Of a stretch of 5,405 nucleotides of DNA, positions 1 through 4,894 are shown in pieces. Under the pieces are notes generated by a model. The model did not search any database and was not told where the DNA came from. It was given only the letters and a program-made list of their open reading frames with translations. A program made the position numbers and the translations under genes. The stretch's first letter is position 1; each line of letters starts with the position of its first letter. The DNA lies in contig VGJA01000076.1 in assembly GCA_016867655.1 (NCBI GenBank), positions 1 through 5,405 on the forward strand. Reading direction: 5' to 3'. The DNA comes from Candidatus Altarchaeales archaeon. GTDB lineage: Archaea; Altiarchaeota; Altiarchaeia; IMC4; SCGC-AAA252-I15.

Positions 1-1
1 C

Positions 2-232
2 GATCTTGAACTCATGGAAGATTTGCTGGACAATACTGCCGGCAAGGTGGAAAGGCAAAGGCTTGAAGAATTAGCGCAAGAAAGCGGAAAGCCTCTTGCA
101 AGGAGGAAAGTGCACAAACAGCAGCTCAGGCTCATCGACCAGGCAATCCGGGCCATAGAAGAAAAAGAGGGCGTAAGCTTGAATCCGCCGCAAACTATGA
201 CTCACGCTAAACTAGACAAAGGCAAGAACTAA
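2..232 (+). CDS. Hypothetical protein, C-terminal part (5' end outside window)
   Basis: The reading frame is open from base 2 to a TAA at 230-232, giving about 76 visible residues. The first Met codon is at 14, but only 13 bases precede it and they contain no ribosome binding site, so I read this as the tail of a longer gene rather than a complete small one. The visible protein is dominated by Glu, Lys, Arg, Gln and Leu. It looks like two amphipathic helices (about residues 5-26 and 35-57 of the visible part, the latter containing LRLIDQAIRAIEEKEG), followed by a polar, probably disordered tail ending KLDKGKN. There is no signal peptide, membrane segment, metal motif or nucleotide-binding motif. 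I do not recognise the family and assign no function. The gene is convergent with the aminotransferase and overlaps its stop by 4 bp. A complete 72-residue protein starting at 14 cannot be excluded. Confidence 0.6.
   Translation, partial: DLELMEDLLDNTAGKVERQRLEELAQESGKPLARRKVHKQQLRLIDQAIRAIEEKEGVSLNPPQTMTHAKLDKGKN
229..232. other. Interlocked convergent stop codons (4-bp overlap)
   Basis: The bases CTAA contain TAA for the plus-strand gene (230-232) and TAG for the minus-strand aminotransferase (229-231). The two genes therefore share their ends with no intergenic space, and neither has a separate downstream terminator region. Confidence 0.85.
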
Positions 233-1386
233 TTTTTCTCCATGAGCTTTCTGATTCTTTCCAACGCTTCTTTTATGGTTTCTCTTGAAACCGAGTATGA
301 AAACCTTACGTAGCCTTCTCCTGAAGTTCCGAAGGAGTTTCCTGGGACTGCAGCCACTCCGGCTTTCTTCAGAAGCTTTTCTGCGAATTCCTCGGACTTC
401 ATGCCGGTCTTCTTTATGTTGGCGAACACGTAGAACGCGCCTTTAGGCGTTATCGCGCTGATTCCCGGAATCTCGTTCAATCCTTTCACCAATAGTCTTC
501 TTCTGCGGTCGTATTCTTCAACCATGCTTTTAGTGTATTTTCCGGATTCGTCAAATTTTAGTGCTGCATGCTGCGATATTGTCGGAGCTGACAGCATCGT
601 GTACTGGTGGATTTTCATCATGCATTCAATCACTTCTCTGTTTGAGACTGCGTATCCAAGGCGCCAGCCTGTGAAAGCAAAGCCTTTTGAAAACCCGTTG
701 ATTGTTATAGTTCTGTCTTTCATGTTTTTGAAAGAGCCGATGCTATAATGCTTCTCGCCGTCGTAAACAAGGTTTTCATACAGTTCGTCAGAGATGACTG
801 TCAAATCGTGTTTTATTGCAAGCTTTGCAATGCCTTCCAACTCTTTCTTTCTTAGAACGCTTCCAGTAGGATTGTTGGGACTGCCGACAATAATCGCCTT
901 CGTCTTTTTTGTTATCTTCTCTTCAATGTCTTCAGGCTGAACCCTGAACTCGTTCTCCTCCCTCATGGAAACCGGCACAGGCTTGCAGTGGGCAAACCAT
1001 ACGCAGGGGTTGTAGGAGACGTAAGACGGCTCTGGAACGATTACTTCGTCTCCAGGGTCTAAAATGGCCCTGAAGGCCAAGTCTAAAGCCTCGCTCGTTC
1101 CAGTGGTAACTAGAATCTCCCTCTTCGGGTCAGCGTGAATGCCATTCTCTCTTTTCAATTTTTCTGAAATCTTTTCTCTCAACTCAAGCAAGCCGTAATT
1201 GGACGTGTAAGCGGTGTAGTCCATTTCAATAGCCCTAATTGCAGCATCCTTCATCGGCGCAGGAGTCGGAAAGTCGGGTTCTCCAACGCCAAGGCTGACC
1301 ACGTCCTTCCTTTCCGAAACAAGGTCGAAAAACTTTCTGATTCCTGAAAACGGGATGTCTTTCACCCTCTTTGAAACTTTTGTCAT
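229..1386 (-). CDS. PLP-dependent class I/II aminotransferase (archaeal AspC-like)
   Basis: A complete 385-residue fold-type I aminotransferase, normal length for the family. It is a cytoplasmic, usually dimeric enzyme that moves an amino group between an amino acid and a 2-oxo acid through pyridoxal phosphate. The expected motifs appear in order: GEPDFPTP (35-42) at the N-terminal substrate segment, TTGTSEA (94-100) for the cofactor phosphate, Y125, NNPTG (171-175) with N172, DELY (200-203) with D200 for the pyridine nitrogen, the Schiff-base lysine K234 in GFSKGFAFTGWRLGY with R242, and R361 in YVRFSYS as the likely substrate carboxylate anchor. All key residues are intact. The ATG at 1384-1386 has a good Shine-Dalgarno sequence 7 nt upstream. 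It is the second gene of an operon with the Lrp regulator, 26 bp downstream of it. Substrate is not decided: aspartate, alanine and aromatic or branched-chain aminotransferases share these motifs. The TAG stop overlaps the neighbouring convergent gene by 4 bp. Confidence 0.95.
   Translation of the reverse strand: MTKVSKRVKDIPFSGIRKFFDLVSERKDVVSLGVGEPDFPTPAPMKDAAIRAIEMDYTAYTSNYGLLELREKISEKLKRENGIHADPKREILVTTGTSEALDLAFRAILDPGDEVIVPEPSYVSYNPCVWFAHCKPVPVSMREENEFRVQPEDIEEKITKKTKAIIVGSPNNPTGSVLRKKELEGIAKLAIKHDLTVISDELYENLVYDGEKHYSIGSFKNMKDRTITINGFSKGFAFTGWRLGYAVSNREVIECMMKIHQYTMLSAPTISQHAALKFDESGKYTKSMVEEYDRRRRLLVKGLNEIPGISAITPKGAFYVFANIKKTGMKSEEFAEKLLKKAGVAAVPGNSFGTSGEGYVRFSYSVSRETIKEALERIRKLMEKN
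233..237 (+). terminator. Possible short T-run terminator of the left-edge gene
   Basis: Five T residues follow directly after the TAA stop of the plus-strand gene. Archaeal RNA polymerase can terminate at T-rich non-template runs without a hairpin. The run is short and lies inside the aminotransferase coding sequence (Lys/Asn codons on the minus strand), so it may be coincidental. Confidence 0.15.
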
Positions 1387-1393
1387 GTTACCA

Positions 1394-1398
1394 ACCTC
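1394..1398 (-). promoter_or_regulatory. Shine-Dalgarno site of the aminotransferase gene
   Basis: The minus strand reads GAGGT, then 7 nt (TGGTAAC), then ATG. This is a near-consensus archaeal/bacterial ribosome binding site. It sits in the 26-bp gap after the regulator gene and fixes the aminotransferase start at 1386. It also shows that the second gene of the operon is translated independently. Confidence 0.8.
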
Positions 1399-1412
1399 AA
1401 AGAAAATCCTGT

Positions 1413-1898
1413 TTAAGGACTTAGAGGCAACCTGCCTGCAGCCGCGTCCGCGAACAACTTTCCATCGCGCTTAAACTGGCTTAGAATGATGTGCGTGTTC
1501 GTCCCGGTGACTTCCTTTCTTGTTGCAAGACGCTCTGTCACAAAGTCGCTTATCTCCTCCAAGGTATTTGCTTCAACAAACAACAGAAGGTCGTATTCTC
1601 CCGTAGCGACAAAGGCGTCCAAAACGCGCCTGTCTTTAGACAAATCCAAACAAACTTTTGCAAAACCATCCTTAGCCTGAGGAATAACCTTAACTTGGAT
1701 GACAGCCATAACCTTCTTCACGCTGGCCTTCCTCCAGTCCACAACAGCCTTAAAGCCGCGGATGACACTCTTCTTCTTCAAGTCTTTTATCTTCTCGTCA
1801 ACTTCCTTTTCCTTGAGGCCTAGCATCGAGGCTAACTCTTTTGCGGAAGCCCTGCCGTCCTCCTCCAACAATTCCAGCAGTTTTGAATCGTCTTTCAT
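1413..1898 (-). CDS. Lrp/AsnC-family transcriptional regulator
   Basis: A 161-residue protein with the two-part Lrp/AsnC architecture. Residues ~5-50 form the winged helix-turn-helix: KLLELLEEDGRAS, then KELASMLGL, then recognition helix KEKEVDEKIKDLKKKSVIRGFKA. Residues ~62-142 form the RAM (ACT-like) ligand-binding and oligomerisation domain (VMAVIQVKVIP; then ATGEYDLLLFVEA with the signature G100-x-Y102-D103; then THIILSQFKRDG). A C-terminal extension ends RLPLSP, as in many archaeal members. Family proteins form dimers to octamers, bind AT-rich DNA and respond to amino acids. The gene is first in an operon with a class I aminotransferase, so the plausible role is feedback control of amino-acid metabolism, including its own operon. 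The effector cannot be read from sequence. The start at 1898 is supported by GGAGTG 8 nt upstream and by the full HTH beginning directly after it. Confidence 0.95.
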   Translation of the reverse strand: MKDDSKLLELLEEDGRASAKELASMLGLKEKEVDEKIKDLKKKSVIRGFKAVVDWRKASVKKVMAVIQVKVIPQAKDGFAKVCLDLSKDRRVLDAFVATGEYDLLLFVEANTLEEISDFVTERLATRKEVTGTNTHIILSQFKRDGKLFADAAAGRLPLSP

Positions 1899-1906
1899 GG
1901 CCTATA

Positions 1907-1912
1907 CACTCC
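1907..1912 (-). promoter_or_regulatory. Shine-Dalgarno site of the Lrp-family gene
   Basis: The minus strand reads GGAGTG, then 8 nt, then the ATG at 1896-1898. It is an imperfect but well-spaced ribosome binding site. It implies a leadered transcript, with the start site upstream of about 1912 (higher coordinate). Confidence 0.6.
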
Positions 1913-1913
1913 G

Positions 1914-1926
1914 TTTATGGTATAAA
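1914..1926. promoter_or_regulatory. 13-bp inverted repeat, candidate Lrp operator
   Basis: TTTAT-GGT-ATAAA is a perfect inverted repeat with 5-bp arms and a 3-bp spacer. It lies where transcription of the regulator operon would be expected to begin, about 25 bp downstream of the minus-strand TATA-like element. Archaeal Lrp-type proteins commonly bind AT-rich palindromes of about 13-15 bp and often repress their own gene by covering the TATA box or start site. In AT-rich DNA a 13-bp palindrome can arise by chance, and the ATAAA arm could itself be read as part of a second TATA-like element (TTTTTATA on the minus strand). Size, position and neighbour make it a reasonable candidate only. Confidence 0.35.
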
Positions 1927-1941
1927 AATAAGGTTTAATTG

Positions 1942-1951
1942 GAATATAAAT
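1942..1951. promoter_or_regulatory. TATA-like element readable in both directions (divergent promoter)
   Basis: The plus strand reads AATATAAAT and the minus strand ATTTATATT, each close to the archaeal TTTAWATA box. With the usual spacing of about 26 bp from box centre to start, the minus-strand transcript would begin near 1920. That gives a leader of about 22 nt that includes the regulator's Shine-Dalgarno site. The plus-strand transcript would begin near 1973, giving a leader of about 15 nt for the large gene. A second plus-strand candidate, ATTTAA at 1955-1960, would place the start near 1984 and give an almost leaderless mRNA. The assignment rests on position and composition only. Confidence 0.45.
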
Positions 1952-1987
1952 GGGATTTAAGGCAAAACAGGTTATAATGTAAGCGAT

Positions 1988-4894
1988 ATGGCTTCAAACA
2001 GGGAACACGGGCCAAAAAAGCATGGAAAGCATTCTCAGCCTGAGGAACTGCATCCTCAGAAAGCCCTGCTTTCAGGTCCAGAGGCGCATGACATGAGGCT
2101 GATGGGCCCCAGGGTGGAGGTTCTCGGACACCCTCTTTTAGAGCTTAAGGAAGATGGGAGTCCAGTGAACTATAAACCCTGCTTGTTTCTGCCCTGCGAC
2201 CTGCTGCCTGTTGCCATACTTTCCTCAACGCCAGACGCCCACCCGAAAGGAGTACGCCAGGCATTACCTGCCATACAGAAAGTGAGGGAACTTCCTGAAG
2301 CCGCTGGAAAAGGCATGAAGACAGACGATCTGATGAACAGACTGCTTTTATACCACTATGTTCCATTAATCGTTGTTGGCAGGGGGAAAGACGCGAGGGT
2401 GGTCATCAGGCCTGACTACCATTTTTACTTTAATTACCGCAGGGCTGTTGGCATTCTCTCAAGCCATCCGTTGAACATACCTCCAGAGAAGATTAAGTTC
2501 ATGGTCATGGAACCCGAAAGGCGGGAGATACTCAAATGCATGGGCTGCATGCACATGATTGATGCCTTAAGCAATGAGGAGGACCTCATGCTAGATGCCA
2601 TTAAAGAGTCTCAAAGGTGTTTTGAGTCTGGAAACCGATTTTTCTCCTCCGAGCGCGTTAGCTATATGAGCGTGCAGCATCTGGCAGACGTTTTGTCTGA
2701 CATTGATGACAGGCAAAAATTCCAGCACAGGCTGGATGAGATAATCCACAAATATCAGGAACCACCTCCAAAGAGGCATTTAAGGGAAGGCGAGGTTCTC
2801 AACAGACAGCTTGACTTCCTGCTTGTGGACAGGAACGGTGTTTTAAACCCAGACACTGGCTTTATTTTTGAAGGCTTGCAAGCTGTTGCAGAAGAGGCTA
2901 GAGGAGCACATGCATGGGATGACAAAGCCAAGGGTGTGGTCCAGACAAGATTTGGAGTCGTATTGCACAATTTTTCATCAAAAAATAACCCGAATTTCAA
3001 CCGAATTGACTTGAACAACATGCCTCCTGAAGTCAGGAACACACTGTATTACGTTGTAAAAAATGTTAGGACTGAGGCTGATTTCCTAAAGCTTGAGTCT
3101 GAGTTCAGAGGCATTATAAAGCCCCTTCCAGGGGGTTATATCGTTGGTAGGGAGGAGGAGAAGGAGGTTGAAAGAGAAGGCAAGAAACAAAAGGAGATGG
3201 TGTACACTTCAGGAGTGGTTGTCGAAGTTTCCAAACTGCCGGACAGGACGAGAGAGGTGCTGAGGAGGAAACAGGTTGAAAGTCCTGAAGCAGAGTATGT
3301 GGTCATAAAGCCTGGTGAGGTTCAGAATGAATTGGAGAGCGTCCAGACTTTTCAGGTGAAGAATGTGCCTGAAGGCAGTGCAGTCAGAAGGTATTGGATT
3401 TTTGACAGCGAGTGCAGTGCAACTATGAAAGGGCTTTTGAATGGCCTGCTTGCAACGCACCCCAACCTGAGATACGGGTATTTTTGCAGTGTGCCTGAGT
3501 CGAGGTCCAAGAGGGACAAGCTGGCTGCAGACACCAGACTTTTTGGGGAGCCGGACAGGGAAGTTCACATTCCAGTGTACATGCACGAAGGCGACAGAGA
3601 AGTCAAGATACTTGACAGGCGTTTGAAGTGGGACCCGCTGTTCTGGGTTGAGAAAAGAGGGCTCTCCTTAGAGAAGGCTGTCGCCAGAGGCAAGGAGTAC
3701 GTATACAACCTCATGGACCGGGTGGCTTGCATACAAAAGCTGTGTCCGGGTGCTGGATTACCTGCTGTTGAAGTGTACTCCACATACGAACATGTGCCGA
3801 ACGTCGGCAGCGTGCCCAAGCTGTATGGGGTGAGGGAGTACATTGACGGCCCTGCGACAAACAGGATATCATTGGACAGCTACAGCAGACTGAGGACTGT
3901 CGAAAGCATATTGGCCTGCAAGGGGGGAATCGCTGCAGCAAACTGTGTTATTGGCAGGCGTCTGTCTGACGATGGTGATGAAATAGTTAGCAGGAGGGAT
4001 AAAAATGGGGTGCCGGTTGAGTTGAGGCTGGCTGACCCGACAACGTCTTTTAGGAATGTTGACACTCCAATGAAAGATGACGCAGGCTTGTATGCATGTC
4101 ACATTGCATGCGACTTGGTCAAGTGTTATTTAAGCACAGCTTGGTGGAACAGGCCTATTTTAGGCACTATAGGAATTGCCTCAAGCTTCTACAAAGCATT
4201 CGCCAGAGAATTCAAGGCCATACAACAAAACTACCGCAACCATAGAGGGGAGTTCGACAGATTCATGGAGGAGAGAATCAAAAAAGATATTGGAGAAGCA
4301 AGAGAAAAACACGACTCCACTGGTGAAAGAGTCAGGCAGAATCCGGAGTTTAGCGAATGGAACATGCGCTCCAGGTGGACCAAGGCGCTGGAACGCCTGG
4401 ACAGCTCCGATGCCAAGGAGATTGTGACTGCAATAAGGAGTGCCACCGAGAAAATGTGGGAGGCAGATTTTTATGTGATAAAGGGTCTTAGCGCCAGCGA
4501 GCAAATCCAGGCCCTTGAATTGTTCACGAGGACTGTGGCCATGAACCACCAAAACTTCCAGCATGTTCTGGACGTTGTCACAGGAGATAAAGAATTCCAA
4601 ACGCAGGGTTTTGAAGGCAGAATGCAGAGAATCAACGCCATGAGAATCAGCTCATGGATTAATGCAGTAGGCTGCAATCCAAGCGAGGTGATTGGCTTTG
4701 CGATGGACTACGTCAAAGCCGGAACAGCCGAGGCTGACAGAAACTCCTTCACAGGAAAAGCAAACGAAAGATTCGAGAACCTGCATTTAAGCAAAGAGAT
4801 GGGCGAAACACTTTTTGACCTGGCGACGAATCTCGCACTGGTTGGGGAACTGGACGGCAAGGGATATATACTAAAGCCAAGCTACACAGCTTAG
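1988..4894 (+). CDS. Large uncharacterised multidomain protein (968 aa), possible divergent kinase-like core
   Basis: A single uninterrupted frame of 968 codons ending in TAG. I do not recognise the family. There is no signal peptide or hydrophobic membrane segment, so it is probably cytoplasmic. Visible layout: residues 1-35, a basic, His-rich, probably disordered tail (five His, four Lys); ~36-258, a mixed alpha/beta region with C65 and C70, a CMGCMH stretch (184-189) and a helical end; PPP at 259-261; ~262-470, another alpha/beta region that includes a hairpin with a very charged loop (388-403); ~470-740, WIFDSEC (D473, E475) followed by the possible kinase-like features described separately; ~740-968, mainly helical. 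The ATG at 1988 has no Shine-Dalgarno sequence within normal distance, which fits a short-leader or leaderless mRNA. M36 (ATG at 2093, preceded by AGAGG) is an alternative start. Base and codon character resemble the neighbours, so recent transfer is not indicated. Coding status is near certain; function is unknown. Confidence 0.93.
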   Translation: MASNREHGPKKHGKHSQPEELHPQKALLSGPEAHDMRLMGPRVEVLGHPLLELKEDGSPVNYKPCLFLPCDLLPVAILSSTPDAHPKGVRQALPAIQKVRELPEAAGKGMKTDDLMNRLLLYHYVPLIVVGRGKDARVVIRPDYHFYFNYRRAVGILSSHPLNIPPEKIKFMVMEPERREILKCMGCMHMIDALSNEEDLMLDAIKESQRCFESGNRFFSSERVSYMSVQHLADVLSDIDDRQKFQHRLDEIIHKYQEPPPKRHLREGEVLNRQLDFLLVDRNGVLNPDTGFIFEGLQAVAEEARGAHAWDDKAKGVVQTRFGVVLHNFSSKNNPNFNRIDLNNMPPEVRNTLYYVVKNVRTEADFLKLESEFRGIIKPLPGGYIVGREEEKEVEREGKKQKEMVYTSGVVVEVSKLPDRTREVLRRKQVESPEAEYVVIKPGEVQNELESVQTFQVKNVPEGSAVRRYWIFDSECSATMKGLLNGLLATHPNLRYGYFCSVPESRSKRDKLAADTRLFGEPDREVHIPVYMHEGDREVKILDRRLKWDPLFWVEKRGLSLEKAVARGKEYVYNLMDRVACIQKLCPGAGLPAVEVYSTYEHVPNVGSVPKLYGVREYIDGPATNRISLDSYSRLRTVESILACKGGIAAANCVIGRRLSDDGDEIVSRRDKNGVPVELRLADPTTSFRNVDTPMKDDAGLYACHIACDLVKCYLSTAWWNRPILGTIGIASSFYKAFAREFKAIQQNYRNHRGEFDRFMEERIKKDIGEAREKHDSTGERVRQNPEFSEWNMRSRWTKALERLDSSDAKEIVTAIRSATEKMWEADFYVIKGLSASEQIQALELFTRTVAMNHQNFQHVLDVVTGDKEFQTQGFEGRMQRINAMRISSWINAVGCNPSEVIGFAMDYVKAGTAEADRNSFTGKANERFENLHLSKEMGETLFDLATNLALVGELDGKGYILKPSYTA
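3590..4207 (+). other. Possible divergent kinase/phosphotransferase-like domain in the 968-aa protein (residues ~535-740)
   Basis: The order of elements resembles aminoglycoside-phosphotransferase/RIO-type kinase folds. WVEK (K556) could be the beta-3 ATP lysine. ARGKEYVYNL with E570 could be helix C. VREYIDGPA (615-623) looks like strand beta-5 plus hinge. GIAAANCVIG with N652 resembles the catalytic-loop Asn followed by a hydrophobic strand. LRLADPTTSF with D683 resembles the DFG-type metal loop (compare IDP in small-molecule kinases). A helix with DLVKCYLS follows. Against this reading, the position five before N652, where the catalytic Asp is expected, is G647. No glycine-rich loop is evident, and the N652-D683 gap holds a long polar loop (about 659-676). 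It could be an inactive or atypical kinase, or an unrelated fold. Confidence 0.25.
4891..4894. other. Interlocked convergent stop codons (4-bp overlap)
   Basis: The bases TTAG contain TAG for the plus-strand 968-residue protein (4892-4894) and TAA for the minus-strand SagB-like gene (4891-4893). It is the exact reverse complement of the arrangement at 229-232. No T-run or hairpin follows either stop, so the two transcripts probably extend into each other. Confidence 0.9.

Noticed and set aside
1491..1823. Plus-strand ORFs opposite the Lrp gene (also 1486-1680 and 1699-1938)
   Set aside because: Antisense to a confidently identified regulator. They overlap each other in different frames and resemble no family.
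1911..1990. Bacterial -35/-10 promoter (TATAAT-like sequence at 1973-1978)
   Set aside because: GTTATAATG resembles a -10 box, but it lies only about 10 bp before the ATG with no credible -35. The overall context fits archaeal TATA elements better.
3128..3150. LPGGYIVGRE as a nucleotide-binding P-loop
   Set aside because: It lacks the GxxxxGK[ST] pattern; it reads better as a beta strand leading into a charged loop.
3209..3586. 125-codon minus-strand ORF inside the large gene
   Set aside because: Antisense shadow of the large gene; low-complexity mix of Cys, His, Pro and Leu with no recognisable domain.
4181..4600. 139-codon minus-strand ORF inside the large gene
   Set aside because: It lies wholly antisense to the 968-codon frame, has no ribosome binding site or family-like motif, and is rich in residues typical of the reverse complement of coding DNA.
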